DNA of 64,000 bases from Acytostelium subglobosum LB1 (GCF_000787575.1 NW_012236527.1:868001-932000), one strand, 5' to 3'. Counted from the stretch's first letter, positions 1-14,840 are shown. Numbers and translations are program-made. Notes: generated by a model from the sequence alone, not told the origin.

Positions 1-492
1 AACGCAGCCATGAGTGTTGCCGAGCATGCCCATCCTCGCCGCTTTTCCAAGAAGGACTCACTGATGGGCACGATCACTCACCGCAAGGATGAGGAGTACT
101 TCATGCAGCCACACAACCACCAGGCATGCGAGAGCCAGTACCAGCAGCTGAAGGAGCGTGCACTCAAGTTGGGCGGTGCCTACCACACACTGCTCCGTTG
201 CATGGTGGCGCGTGTCTACGAGCGCATCTATGGCAAGGCATTGGATGACATAGAAAGCCTGGAGGAGGTGGACAACATCACCAACATTACCGACTGTGTC
301 TCGATCGACAGCTGCAACGAAGGAATCGAGTTACTCTGGGACATTGCATTGTTCATGTGGTGTGACTCTGGCATCATGTGGCACTCATTCCTTGGCGGTC
401 TCCTTGTGACCAAGGATCGTCTCGTTGGCGATGACACTGCTGGCTATGGATATGAGGACAGACCATGGGAGAAGCAGAAGGGTCAAGAGTAA
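1..492 (+). CDS. 3' end of an orphan gene (paralogue of the 810-aa protein at 41545-43977)
   Basis: The reading frame is open from base 1 (Asn-Ala-Ala-Met...) to a TAA at 490-492, so the Met at base 10 is internal and the gene begins left of the window. The roughly 163 residues align without gaps to the C-terminus of the protein at 41545-43977, with about three quarters of residues identical by eye. Shared blocks are SVAEHAHPRR, QLKERALKLGGA, MVARVYERIYG and VTKDRLVGDDTAGYGYE. I do not recognise a domain. The C-terminus differs slightly (KGQE instead of a plain Gln ending). Function unknown; the pair is a dispersed gene family. Confidence 0.8.
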   Translation, partial: NAAMSVAEHAHPRRFSKKDSLMGTITHRKDEEYFMQPHNHQACESQYQQLKERALKLGGAYHTLLRCMVARVYERIYGKALDDIESLEEVDNITNITDCVSIDSCNEGIELLWDIALFMWCDSGIMWHSFLGGLLVTKDRLVGDDTAGYGYEDRPWEKQKGQE

Positions 493-1603
493 GATCGATC
501 AGCATGGTATGGCATGGCACAGTTTGGCATAGGATATATAAGAATAAACCTTATATCATCAATCATTCATTCCAATTTTGTTTGATTGATTGGTTGATTG
601 AATGATTGATGATCCAGTGATCACTCTCGGACAACACAGTACGTGTGATGAAAGTCAGACTCGGGACTCGAGTCCTGATCATTGGGGGTATTTTTTAAAT
701 CTCGAGATTGGAATGTTGAAAAAGGCGCCATTTCTCCTATCTCTCTTGAGTATTTCGTTTCATTCGTTAACTGAAGTAGGTCAAGAATGTTTGATTGATC
801 AATCAAACATTATTCATATTATTATTAATAATAGTTAACTATTATTATTACTATTATTATTTTTAATTATAAAGGAACAACAAACAATTTGATTGGTTGA
901 AGACAAATCAACAAACAAACACGTGCCAAAGGATCGTGGACATGTTGCGAAGAGGTACTACCCCGATGATCAAAAAAATAAATTAAAAACAAAAACAACT
1001 CTCAATGTATGTGTGTTTATGACTGAAAGAGAGTGCTGTGGTGTGAATTTGAATTGGTTGTGTGGGGAAGGGAGGGGAGAGCAGCAGATAAAGGTGTCAT
1101 TAATCATTCTCTCAACTCCTAATCTTGCTCTCTCTCTTTCTCTCTCTCTATCTAATCATTCATTCATTCATTCATTCATTCATTCATACATCATTTCTAA
1201 ACATTATTATTAATCAAACCAAACATCAAAATAACAAATTTGCAAACAACCTTCGACAAACTATTTTTAATATTAATATTGGGAATCATCCCAACGTAGT
1301 CATCACCTAAGAACAGACCAACCAACCATCACCTTCATCACCTTCACCATCATACATATATCCATATCCCAATATAATACACTCAAACTCAACTTAATCG
1401 ATCGGTCGTCATCGATCGATCTTAAAGAGACACTACTTGTTTGGCGCCAAACAACTTAATATTAATCATTAACTTGTATTCACTAGCTAGTTAGTTAGCT
1501 GGCTAACGCACATAGATAGACATAAATAGCCGGGCTACTACAACCTTTTCTCTCTCTCTAGCTCTCTCATCTCTCGTGGCAATCACAACTCTGATAATAT
1601 AAT
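493..1603. other. AT-rich intergenic region with simple repeats
   Basis: No supported gene. It holds ATTG/CAAT runs near 580-605, AT-only stretches (about 815-870), a CT-rich tract with ATTC repeats (about 1125-1195) and a CTCTCT tract just upstream of the LisH-protein start. The short frames here are low-complexity and lack any family motif. It probably carries the 3' end of the left gene and the promoter and 5' leader of the gene at 1604. Confidence 0.6.
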
Positions 1604-4600
1604 ATGTCAAGGTCAGAGAGTGACAGTCAAGCGTAGGTACCCACCCTGGACTCACTCACATCGTCACATGACCTGGACACTCACTCAATCATTCCATTCA
1701 ATCAATCAATCAATCAAATCAAGTCTGAATGCATATATATTGGACTATCTGGTCAAGTGTAATCTGGTCAGTAGCAGCGCAGCATTCAAGTCTGAGCTAA
1801 AGAATACGACGAGCACACCAGTGACGGACATCAATGTGATCGACACAAAGGATGGCTTTCTATATGATTGGTGGACGGCCTTCTGGCCACACTTCAACTC
1901 GAGGAATCTAAACGATCAGGACGGCACCTCCAAGCTCTATCTAGATCTTGTCGCCAATCATCATCAACAACATCATCATCCTCAGGCTTCCCAACTTGTA
2001 CAGGGACAACAGCAGCAGCATCAGCAGCAGCAACAACAGCATCAGCAACATCTTCAGCAGCAACAACATCTTCAACAACAGCATCAACAACAACAGCAAC
2101 ATATTATGGGTCGACCAGCTCAGCCGCAGCAAGTTCAAACAATGCAATCGGCATACCTACAACACCAACAACATCAACAACAGCAGCAACATCTGCAACA
2201 ACAACAACATCTTCATCAACAACATCAACTTCAACAACAGCAGCAACAACAGCAACAGATCAATCAGAGCAATCCAGCATTGCACATGCATCCACAACAG
2301 ATGGTTGGCCAACCTCCTCATCAATTTCAAACTCCCCAACAGACTCAGCAGCAGCAACAACTGCAACAGCAGCAACAACAACAGGCTCTTGCTCAACAAC
2401 AACAACAACATCATCCACAGTTTGAGGGCATGCCCATGCCGATGCAGATCCCCGGACAGCCGATCGGGGCGCCGCCAGGCATGCCCGTGTACACTGCTCA
2501 GAATGATCACAGACTGGTGCGCACATTCAGTGGCGGTCGCCAGTTCTCCATGCCCGCTCAGCCGGGCCAAACAGCATCGCCAACACTCCAACAGACATCT
2601 GCATCGTCTGCATCACCACACGCGCCACTGACACCAACGACTGCGCCCACTGGACAACAACATGGATTCCTCTCACAGTCCCACCCTCTACCAACTGCAG
2701 CGAATCAGCAGCAGCAACATCAACAGAACGCACCTGTGGTTGCGTCGACACCTCCACAGACGATAACGACGCCTCCGATGGCACAACACCCTACCCCTAG
2801 CACTTCCCCACCCAATGCCATTAAGTCCGAGCACGAGCAACACCCACAACAACAACCAGACTTTAAGGTATGTGTCCGGATCGATCACACTGATGATTGG
2901 CTGATTGATTAACTAACATATTCGCCAATACAGATGCCAGGCAAGCATTCTCCAAAGAAGAAGAAGTCACATGATCAGATGCCAACATCAATGGTTGGTG
3001 CAGCGGCCGCACAACAGCAACAACAACAACAAGCGCAACAACAGCAATCGATACCTCAACAACCTCCAGCAATGCTGGCCAAGAGGTCGACGTCACAGGA
3101 GGTGCTGTACCCGACGCCACCAGTCAGCAAATGGAATGGTTTCTATCCGAATCCAGCAGCGGCCAACCCAGCAATGTTGATGCATATGCAGGCACAGGGC
3201 GGCCCCGCCAACATGTACTACCCCTATCATCCGGGGATGGTGCATGGTCCAGGCGGCGTCCCGGGTATCGCCCCACAAATGATGCCCAACCAAATGGTTG
3301 CCATGGGTCAGCCACAGCCACCACCACACATGCAATTCGGCCTGCCGCCTCATATGTTGACTGGCAACATCATCCCTTCTGCCACGCTATCCGGATCCGT
3401 CCCGCCAGCCACCGGACCCCCAACCCTAACGCCAGCTGGTGGCGCTGGCGCACAACAAGCTCCCCCTGTAATTCCACCAATGCCTGGCGCAACCAACAAC
3501 AGCAATAGTAGTAATAGTAGTGGCAGTGGCAGTGGTAATGCCAAGCCAAAGGCACGAACAAACCGCAAGAGTTCACAAACGGACGTTGAGCTGCCGTCCA
3601 ACTCATCGACGTCGGCGACCGCAGCCGACGGATCATCGTCAGGCAAGTCGACGGGCAAGTCGAGCAAGAAGAGAAAGGCATCAATAACAGAGGCGCCATC
3701 CGGTGTCCCTGATCCGAACAATGCGCTATCAGGCAGCGCAAGCACAGTTCCAAGCGCAACAACATCCAACAAGTCAAGCAAAACCAAGCGACCCGCCAAG
3801 TCACCTCAGATCACACAGCCGTCCCCATCACAAGACCTACCATCGCCACCATCCATCGAGCAAGCCTCACCCTCACCTTTCACCCCACAACAACATCAAC
3901 CTCCTCAGTCTCCAGCGCAACAACTACAACAGCAACAACAACAACATAATAATAGTTACAATCAACTTAATATCAATGCTGGCAGTCCCTCATCTCAACA
4001 ACAACAACAGAGTACCAATGGTCCAATGCAAACTGAACAACTTATCAACAATCATTCACACAGCCTACAGAACGGAGGTAGCATATCATCACCTGATCAC
4101 CCATCGTCAGACGGAACGCCCAAGCGATCAGTGTCAATGTCCAACATGGCGACGACGCCACCAATGGGCGCAGTGGTGTCCAGTCCATCGCAATCCAACA
4201 ACAACTCTGGTCAGCAGCAGCAACAGCCACAGATGATATATTTGAATCAATCGGCGCCCGTCCCCAACAACGCTCTCTCCTCCAACAACAACAACAACAA
4301 CAATTCACTTCAAAAGTCGCTACAAACGTTCACATTCTCACCGATGATGTCTGGCATCACTGGACAGACGTATGACTTTAGCAACACGAGCCTCGTCGAT
4401 GGAATGCTCGATCCATCTCAAGGCAATGGTGCATCTCCCCACACCCGACCCACCAAATTCCAACTATCCATGAACATTGGCTCTGGACCAGTATCCTTCA
4501 GTTCTCTTGGCACTCAACCAAGTGATGATATGTATTTATTTAACGAATGTAAGTACCAACTTAATACTTGTGTCAAATTTGGATTGGAACTAATCAATCG

Positions 4601-4693
4601 ATCATACATGGAATAGCAATGTCCACTGACAATATGTCAAAGGATGAAGAATACCTTTCATTTCTGGAAGAGAAAAAGACTGGAGAGATATAG
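1604..4693 (+). CDS. LisH-domain, Gln-rich putative transcriptional co-regulator
   Basis: Four exons: 1604-1632, 1724-2867, 2934-4548 and 4617-4693, giving about 954 aa; all junctions keep phase. Exon 1 supplies only MSRSESDSQ. Exon 2 begins with a LisH motif (LNAYILDYLVKCN...) followed by GFLYDWWTAFW, the arrangement seen in the LUFS/SSDP/Flo8 class of LisH proteins, where it mediates dimerisation and co-activator assembly. The rest is low complexity: Gln tracts (about 2000-2420 and 3010-3050), Pro/Met-rich and Ser-rich stretches, and a basic KPKARTNRKSS patch. No WD40 repeats are present, so it is not a Groucho/LEUNIG-type protein. The last exon gives a short acidic C-terminus. A nuclear transcription role is inferred from the family; the exact partner is unknown. 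Confidence 0.8.
2000..2420 (+). repeat. CAG/CAA-rich codon repeat encoding polyglutamine
   Basis: Interrupted CAA/CAG (with CAT) triplets encode long Gln/His-rich runs in the LisH protein. Because the repeat is close to pure triplet, several other frames are also open here (poly-Asn, poly-Thr, poly-Leu on the reverse strand). Those are by-products, not genes. Confidence 0.85.
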
Positions 4694-5013
4694 ATAGGCC
4701 CAGAGAGTAGTGAAGTGAATGGACATGGACACCCTTCTTGTAATATATTTATATATCTTCTATATATCCAAGTATTCAATAAAACACTAGGACCCAGTGT
4801 TGTGTGTAGTGAGTGTGCCCGCCATGCCTCGATCACAACCATCCAATGTCCACTCAACCTCAAACACACACACAAAAACATTTCTTTTTGAATTTAATTT
4901 GAGAACAAACAAAAAGACGACGAACGACTCGAGAGAATGAGGGGTCAATCTTTAAACACTTCAAGTCATACATCATTATCAATCATATATATATTTAATA
5001 ACAAGAGATAGAT
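4694..5013. other. Intergenic spacer between the LisH and NOC3 genes
   Basis: AATAAA near 4777 is a likely polyadenylation signal for the LisH gene. The remainder is AT-rich with a TATATATATTTAAT stretch just upstream of the NOC3 start, a plausible core promoter. No gene seen. Confidence 0.5.
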
Positions 5014-8000
5014 ATGGTTATTAAGAAGACAACAACAGTAGTTACAAAGTCATTTGAACGTGGAGTTCTGCGGAAGGATGCTTCATCAAGAGAGAATGAT
5101 GTAAGCGAGTTCAATCATCTATTTGATGATGCAAATCAACCATCATCATCATCAGTAAAGGGCAGGAATAAGAAGAAATCAACTACAACAACAGCGACAA
5201 CAAACAACAAAGATGATATTGATGATAATGAAGCAATCGAGTTCTTCTCAAGTCAACATGTATCATCATTCGCCAGCGCTGATATTATAAACGAGTAAGT
5301 TTGTTTGTGATGATTGATTGATTGATTGATTGAATGATGAACTGTTACTAACTTACTTTTAATCAATGATATATAGTAAGAATCTTCACTTATCATTATC
5401 AAAGCAGATGGAGAAGGAGGGTCTGACTAAAGCATTTGGTATGAAGAGGAAGTTGGAGAATGATAATGAGTATGATCATGGCACAGAGTCAGAGGATGAA
5501 CAAGATGAAGAAGACCAAGATGATGAAGATATGGATGAGAACAACGACCAACTCGAGAAAGAGTTTGTTGAATCACGTGGACATCGTTCATTCGAGAATC
5601 AAGACATTGTCGTACGTATCCCCATCCCCAATCAATCATTGATTGTTTGAACGAGAATGAATGAATGAATGACTTACACAATGACCATGGATACAGAGGA
5701 AACTACTACCTACAAAGGGTGCAGATGGAACAATGAAGAGGGTGACCGAGGTCATCATTAATCCAGAGACAAAGGTCGAGAAGCTGAAAGGTGTGGAGAT
5801 GCATCCAAAACAGATATTGAAGGAGAAGGAACAGGAGAGGTTGAAGGTACAACAACAGGAGAGACAGTTGAAGAAACAAAAGATGATGCCAGAGGTCAAG
5901 GAGAAGGATAAGAAGAAGAAGTCAAAGAAGAAGGGCGATGACGACTCGGATGATGGAGAGATGGAGGATTCGGAATCAGACTCGGACTCTGACGATGATG
6001 GACCTGAGAATGATGTTGAGGAGTTGGAGTACATGGAGATGAGTGACAACGAGGAAGAGGAAGAGGCCAAGGACAATGGTCGCAAGAAGCCCATCAACGA
6101 AGCTGAGAGATTCCTCCTCTCCCAACAGACCCTCGAAGAGACCAAGGTCCAGCTTGCACAGATCTCGTCCAAGATCATCGAGAATCCAGAGAAGAATGTA
6201 TGTTGATTGATGGCGTGGCCAGGCATGGATGACGTTGGAACATTGACTAACCCACTAACTCAATCAATCACATGATGGAACTATTCCACCCCACTCAATC
6301 ACTCAATCACTCAATCACTCAATCACTCAATCAAGATCGCATTGTTCAACAACTTGTTCGCCATCTGCTTGAAACAAGCTGATATGACTATTAAGAAGTT
6401 GACTGTGTTGTCAATGTGCGCATTGTTCAAGGATATCATTCCAGGCTACAAGATTAACAATCAATTGCATAAGGAGGATAAGAAGGACAAGGACGATAAG
6501 AAGCAAAAGTTGAGCAAGGATATGAAGTTGATGCGTATCTACGAAGGCAAGCTACTCAAGTACTACCAGAACTATCTGGTGCTGCTAGAGGGCACCGTAG
6601 AGAACATCTTGGCCATCCAGTCCAAGCATCGTCCACCACGTCCCAACGCCTTCTTCCGCACCAACCAGATTGAGAAGGGCAACTACACCAGCCGCGACAT
6701 GTCTTCGATGTTGTTTGTCGTGATCAAGGTGGCTGCCACCCTGCTCGTCTCCAAGCCCCACTTCAACTTCAAGACCAACCTCGTAGTGCTCACCGCACGA
6801 TTCACAGTGTACCGCGACAAGTCCATCTCTGCCTTCTGTCTCCAGTCCATCACTGAGCTGTTCCAGAATGATCTTACTGGTGGTTCCACTTCGCTCGAAG
6901 TCGTCCGTTGCATTTCCAATGTGGCCAAGGCTACCAACTACATGATGGACCCTTCAGTTCTGCGCGTCTTCCACTCAATCCACTTGTCCGACGCTGTGGA
7001 GAAGGTCAATCCATTTGGTGCGGCCTCTGACAACTTTGGCCACAGATCCCAGAGAGGCAAGAAGCACTTCTCCAACAAGGAGCGTTCAGACAAGCGTGCC
7101 GACAAGAAGCTCGAGAAAGAGATGTTCGAAGCCGATGCAGAGTATACAGTTAAGGAGCAGAAGTACCTCCAGACAGAGATCCTCAAGAGTATCTTTATCA
7201 CCTACTTCAGGATCATCAAGCAAGCCCCACACTCCCCAGCCTTGGCCTCCGTGCTCGAGGGTCTGGCCAAGTTTGCCCATTTGATCAGTGTCGACTTCCT
7301 TGGCGACCTGTTGGCAGCACTGGCAGGTCTTATTGGTCGCGACAATATCACACTTGGTAACGCATTGAACGCCACCATCACAGCCTTCAAGACAGTCAAG
7401 CAACATGGACACACGCTCAATGTCGATCTGAAGGACTACTTCTCCAAGGTGTACTCCTTGCTTCCACAATTGGTGCTACCACGTGAGCAACACAATTGTC
7501 TGGCGGCAGTCAATGCCTTCCAGGGAATGCTTGGAGAGAGGAAACAGACAGCAATCGATCGTGTTGCAGCATTCATTAAGCGTATGGCGACCATCTCCAC
7601 TGCGCTACCACCACATGTCGCACTGGCATTCATCTCACTGTGCAAAGTACTCTTTGTTGGACATCCACGTGTTCAAAGACTCATCGAGAATGACAACTCA
7701 TTCCACTCTGGCGAGTACAATGGAGAGACACCCGATCCAGATCATTGCAACCCATTCTCATCAACTCTCTGGGAATTGACCTTCTTCTATGTATGTTATT
7801 CATGATGACATCATGATTGAATGAAAGAAGATCGATCACTAACTCACTCGATTCAATCAAACAAACAGAATCATTGGCATCCACAATTCGAGCCAATCAT
7901 TAAGAGATTCTTGTCATTCAATGAGACATCAGCGGCACAGGTACACAGAGACAAGTCACCAGCAGAGATATATCAGCTGTATGATAACTCCAAGGGAGGC

Positions 8001-8510
8001 TTCAATCCACCAATTCAAACGCCCAAGGAGCATCCATTGGAGAACAGATTGAAGAAGCTCAATAACCAGAAGACCAAGAACAAGAGAGAGATAGAAATAT
8101 TTATTATCCCCACCCAAACAGAGCCATCCAATTTCCTCAGCAGCATAACGTCAAAGGCGGAGGAAGTAGAGGCGGACAAGGTGTCATTCAACTCTTACTT
8201 TGAGGACATCAGAGACTATGAACGACAGATGTCACTCAAGAAGAAGCTGACACACCTCCAGCGAGTCAAAGCACAGGTTGACAAAAAGTTGAATGAGAAG
8301 GAGCTCAAGCTGAAGCAACATCAGGCCCAACAACAGAAGCAAACTACTACAACATCAACATCAGCATCGACCGCCCAAAAGGTTGCCAAGACACCAGCCA
8401 AGCCTGCTCCAAACGCCGCGCCAAAGCCAGCTCCAGCCAAGTCAGCTTCATCCAAGCCAGCTCCAGCCAAGACAGCTGCCAAAGCCCAAGCGACCAACAA
8501 GAAGAAATAA
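5014..8510 (+). CDS. noc3: Nucleolar complex protein 3 (NOC3/FAD24) homologue
   Basis: Five exons: 5014-5294, 5377-5611, 5697-6197, 6336-7790 and 7869-8510, about 1037 aa, phases consistent. The central part has the NOC3 signature (TIKKLTVLSMCALFKDIIPGY, then a Lys-rich loop and RIYEGKLLKYYQNYL), and the second half matches the CBF/Mak21 (Noc) fold, ending near NPFSSTLWELTFFYNHWHP. The N-terminus is acidic/basic low complexity (EDEQDEEDQDDED, KKKSKKK) and the C-terminus is Lys/Ala/Pro-rich. In yeast, Noc3 works with Noc2 in pre-60S ribosome maturation and is also linked to pre-replication complexes. The neighbouring convergent gene is MCM5, a replication protein, but that may be coincidence. 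The third intron carries an 8-bp tandem repeat. Confidence 0.93.
6293..6334 (+). repeat. Tandem octamer (ACTCAATC)n inside a NOC3 intron
   Basis: About five exact copies of an 8-bp unit directly abut the 3' splice site of the third NOC3 intron. Related CAAT/TCAC runs precede the acceptor in many introns of this window. Confidence 0.85.
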
Positions 8511-8559
8511 AGAATTGGCGAATATATAATATATATACATGATGCATTTATAATTATTA

Positions 8560-11157
<2,598 letters not shown>

Positions 11158-11366
11158 GTCTCTCTTGCTTCGTTCCTATCTTTCTTTCTTCCTACTACTA
11201 GTAATGTTGAGGAATATATCATATATTTGTGATTCAATGCAATCTTATCACTTGTGGTCAAAGTGAGAACGACTGTTTCAAATATTGTCAAAGGCGCCAA
11301 AATTCAAATTTGTGTACAACTTGAACTTCGTTGATTTCCAAGTGGAAATTGATTGTTTATTTGGAA
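11158..11366. other. Spacer between MCM5 start and F-box/FNIP gene stop
   Basis: About 210 bp that must hold the MCM5 promoter and the 3' flank of the FNIP gene, both on the minus strand. AT-rich, with a CAAAGGCGCCAAAATTC stretch near 11288-11304 that resembles an E2F-type site (GGCGCCAA), plausible for an S-phase gene. No gene seen. Confidence 0.45.
11287..11302 (-). promoter_or_regulatory. Possible E2F-like site upstream of MCM5
   Basis: The sequence GGCGCCAAAA lies about 130 bp upstream of the MCM5 start codon. E2F/DP factors bind TTSSCGC/GCGCSAAA-type sites and control MCM genes in animals and plants; dictyostelids have E2F-family genes. One site by eye only, so weak. Confidence 0.3.
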
Positions 11367-13019
11367 TCAACGTAACTTGGAAAAGATTGTGGAAATGTTA
11401 ATGAATCCATAGCTGGCTATTGATTGTGATGAGCTGAGGAAGAGTGTATGATTGATTCGACGAAGTTTGAGTGAGATGGCATTACTGTTCAAGTCCAAAT
11501 CAATCAATGTATCAGTTTTAAGTATTGTTTCTAAATTGGAAAGATTGACTCCACGATAAAATAACCTGCGCAGTGATAATGGTACACTCATTGGAAGTTG
11601 ACAACAATTGCCTGCAATATATAAATCTGTAATGGATGATGGTAAAAGATCATTCTGGTCAAATGGGTGTTTGTAACCGAATAGATGTAGAGACTTGAGT
11701 GAGGCGGGCAGTGTGCCAGCTCTGATCTTGGTCTCAAAACTATCGCGGCATCTAAGAGACAAAGTCGTGAGGCCCTCTGGAAACGAACCTAGTGGTCCAT
11801 GCGCAGTGGTTGTGAGCGTCCTTAGAGTGGATGGGAGTGAGCCCAGCTCTAAAGTTGACCGCCAACTCGTCTCAGAGTACTGATGCAGGCGAAGTGATGC
11901 GAGTTTGGGGAATATCTTGGAGGTGATCAATGATATTGTGTTTACATTGGTTGTTGAGAACACAAGCGAGATTGACAGCTCTGTGAGCGCAGGGAGGGTG
12001 ATAGTCGGCTGGAATTGAGCTTGCGATCCAAAGATTAATGTTCGCAACGAGGGTCCATTGAAGTCGATGGGTTGATCGAACTCGTCGCCAACAGAAATGT
12101 AGGTGATGCTTGCTGGCAGGTTGTTAATAGGTTGATTGAATGCATTACCAAAAGTAATCGACTCCAATGTTGCTGGCAAATTATCTTTGTTGATTGATTG
12201 ATTGAATGCCTCTGAGAATGTGATTGATTTCAGATGTTTGGGCAGACTTCCAGGAGTGATGGGATAGTTCCATTCATACAATTGTTCAATGTTGAGTGTA
12301 TGAAGAGTATCTGGTATGCCCAGCTCGACCAAGGATGAATTGAATGAGAAGCCTTGGAGCTTAAGTGAGGTCAAACTACTTGGGAAGTAATTGTTGTCTC
12401 GTGATGGCCTTGCCCATCCATGTGGTGGCTTCACATTCATCTTCCTCACAGTGTTCACTTGTGACATTGATTGTAATGAACCTTTGAATGAAATGAAGAC
12501 TGAGCGCGAGGCCATCTCTAACAAGAAGTCCTTGATGCCATCCCAGAATGGCTTGCTAAATGGTTCTAGTTCACAATCCCAGAACTTGATTGATCGTATA
12601 TTATTAAATGCCAATATTTCTTGTATCCATTGAATGTTATTATTGTTGTTGTTGTTGATGATCTGTTTTCTTATCCAAGATGGAATAGAGTAGCGAACAT
12701 CATAACCTGAGGCATGATGTTGTTCGAATGGTGAATCATTCGTGTATACAATGATGTTTAACATCTTGGTATTATATATTTGATTATGTATAATATCTTT
12801 ATATGATCTTAACATAATCTGTTCTTTCTTCTCTTTCCTGTTGTCATTGTTGTTGCCAATATACTCGCAATATAATGGTAGACTATCATCTGTAAACATG
12901 ATGTACCTATGACGTTGTTCAAATAATCGACGACAAACCAATGACAATACGATCCTATCTTCATTAGTTGGTAACATTAATGCAATAATCTTTAATAATG
13001 GTATCTGTAATGTATCCAT
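11367..13019 (-). CDS. F-box and FNIP-repeat protein
   Basis: Single exon, 550 aa. The N-terminus (LQIPLLKIIALMLPTNEDRIVLSLVCRRLF) is F-box-like. The central half holds FNIP-type repeats with the diagnostic pattern LPxxLxxITFGxxFNQPI, e.g. FSEAFNQSI, FGNAFNQPI and VGDEFDQPI, followed by more diverged leucine-rich units. FNIP-repeat proteins form a very large dictyostelid-expanded family; the F-box suggests a substrate adaptor for SCF ubiquitin ligases, with the repeats as the binding surface. The specific substrate is unknown. Its start lies 108 bp from that of the divergent PIH1 gene. Confidence 0.85.
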   Translation of the reverse strand: MDTLQIPLLKIIALMLPTNEDRIVLSLVCRRLFEQRHRYIMFTDDSLPLYCEYIGNNNDNRKEKKEQIMLRSYKDIIHNQIYNTKMLNIIVYTNDSPFEQHHASGYDVRYSIPSWIRKQIINNNNNNNIQWIQEILAFNNIRSIKFWDCELEPFSKPFWDGIKDFLLEMASRSVFISFKGSLQSMSQVNTVRKMNVKPPHGWARPSRDNNYFPSSLTSLKLQGFSFNSSLVELGIPDTLHTLNIEQLYEWNYPITPGSLPKHLKSITFSEAFNQSINKDNLPATLESITFGNAFNQPINNLPASITYISVGDEFDQPIDFNGPSLRTLIFGSQAQFQPTITLPALTELSISLVFSTTNVNTISLITSKIFPKLASLRLHQYSETSWRSTLELGSLPSTLRTLTTTAHGPLGSFPEGLTTLSLRCRDSFETKIRAGTLPASLKSLHLFGYKHPFDQNDLLPSSITDLYIAGNCCQLPMSVPLSLRRLFYRGVNLSNLETILKTDTLIDLDLNSNAISLKLRRINHTLFLSSSQSIASYGFINISTIFSKLR

Positions 13020-13127
13020 CCTGAGTTTATCTCTATCTCATTATCTCTTGAGCGTGAACATCATCAAGTGTCTTTCAAAGTGAGGGGTTTTCATTTCATT
13101 CATTCAACCTTTGGATGAACTTATAAC
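13020..13127. promoter_or_regulatory. Shared divergent promoter of the FNIP and PIH1 genes
   Basis: Only 108 bp separate the two start codons, so both transcripts must start from a common short region. It contains ATTTCATTCATTC near the PIH1 side. No distinct TATA element is clear. Confidence 0.45.
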
Positions 13128-14777
13128 ATGGACGACGATGACAGTGATGATGACAATAACAACTTGAAGGAGTTAAGTGCAAATGTAATATATACATGAT
13201 ATGCTAGATCAATCAAACAAACGTAACTAATGAAGTTGAATGTATGAACTTTAGGAATACCGCGACTTGACCAATGCACTCAAGGACACAAAGATAATGT
13301 CGACCTTGGTCGAGTACTATGAACAAGTACAACAGTTTAACAAAGATAACAACAATGAATCGGACACAATCACACAGACTGCCAATGTAGTCCCAAGTAC
13401 CAGTACTTCTACAAGTACAAGTACATCCTCAACATCGACATCGACGACGACAACTACGACCACGCAGACTCAGACGCCAACACCACCAACATCATTGAAC
13501 GACTTGCCAACAAAGAGTGTTATAACATCACCTGCATTCTGTATCAAGACACATAGTAATAGACATGATGTTGTATATGTTATGGTGTCACATTACTACT
13601 CGATAGAACCTGCTTCAACTACAGACAATCAAGGTTGGATCATACCTCATGCACTATTCCCTCTACAACAACAAAAGTCATCATATGCTAGCAATATATT
13701 CAATGTCTATCACATCGTCTATGCTACTGAGACCTACAACGAAGCAATGAAGAACAGAGGACTAAATCGATTACTTGTTCAAACTGCTGTCAAGGCCATC
13801 CATCAGTCGACAGGCGAATCACTAAACATCGCAGGTGAGTGTGCCCATCACTCAATCATTCTGGAATCATTCCAACCAATCAATCAATCACTCACTCTCA
13901 TCCAATCAATGTAGCATACAAGATATCAAAGAAGAGCTTCAAGAGAGAGATGGTAGTTTCGATATTGCCAGAGCCAGAGGTTGTTATGGATGAGCCAGCG
14001 GCAAAGGAGACAGTGAATGAGGATGGAACAATCATACCAGTATATACCATAATCAAACTGGATGAGAACAATCAATCAATAACCAATCCAATAATAATAC
14101 CAACAAAGATCAAATTGGAGATATTATTGTCAAGGCTGGAATCAATCACAAACTTATACATCGAGGTCATTGATCAACAACTTGTTCTTCAAGAGCCAGA
14201 CCATCGCTATAACATGCAATACACATTCCATCACAAGATCGACGAAGACAACATCATTACCAAGTTCAACAAAAGGACCAAACTATTGACAATCACTGCC
14301 ACTGTCTTGGAAGATCATTCACATTCTCATTCCCATTCTCAACAATCTGGAGATCACTCACATCATGGCAGTGACCATGTTCACCATCATGAGGACACCT
14401 TGGACATGATCAAGCGAAAGGAATTGATGATAGACATGTCACAAGATACTCTACCATTCTCTACTACCAATGTGGAGGCTACCTCAATGTTCCCATCGTA
14501 CTTGTATAGACAGACACATGAGAAGATCTGGATAATCATTCATATTGGAGAGTCAATGTTATTGAAGGATACTCTGCAAGTTGTTGTTGATGATGATGGC
14601 AAGGGTAAGGACTTGTCAATAACATACCTTGAACAACATGGTGGCGCCAAGGTGTGTCGTCAATTCAATCTCCACTCAGACGTATCATTGGACAGTGTAA
14701 CAAGTCAACAGACAATAGTAATAAGATTGAATAAGACATTATCATTGATGTGGCCAACCTTGGAACGAACCAGCTAG
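13128..14777 (+). CDS. PIH1-domain protein (PIH1D1-like, R2TP/HSP90 co-chaperone)
   Basis: Three exons: 13128-13184, 13255-13834 and 13915-14777, about 499 aa. After an acidic start (MDDDDSDDDNNN) and a Ser/Thr linker comes the PIH1 domain (PAFCIKTHSN..., IFNVYHIVYATETYNEAM, LLVQTAVKAIHQSTGESL, YKISKKSFKR). The C-terminus ends in a CS-like beta-sandwich (KIWIIIHIGE ... VVIRL-type strands ... MWPTLE). A striking His-rich loop lies at about 14316-14397. PIH1 proteins pair with RPAP3-type TPR proteins and RuvB-like ATPases to assemble RNA polymerases, PIKKs and snoRNPs. Dictyostelids lack cilia, so a PIH1D1-type role is more likely than a dynein-assembly role; this is inference. Confidence 0.82.
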
Positions 14778-14840
14778 CGAGCGAACAATATAAAGGTACA
14801 TTATCAATATATATATACTTCGTCCATTTAATATTGTTGA

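Noticed and set aside
602-1310. Three small plus-strand frames upstream of the LisH gene
   Set aside because: Low-complexity Ser/Leu/His/Asn translations of simple repeats with no family motif; consistent with leader and spacer sequence.
1868-2784. Several long frames overlapping the Gln tract on both strands
   Set aside because: Triplet repeats keep all frames open; only the frame with the LisH motif continues through phase-consistent exons.
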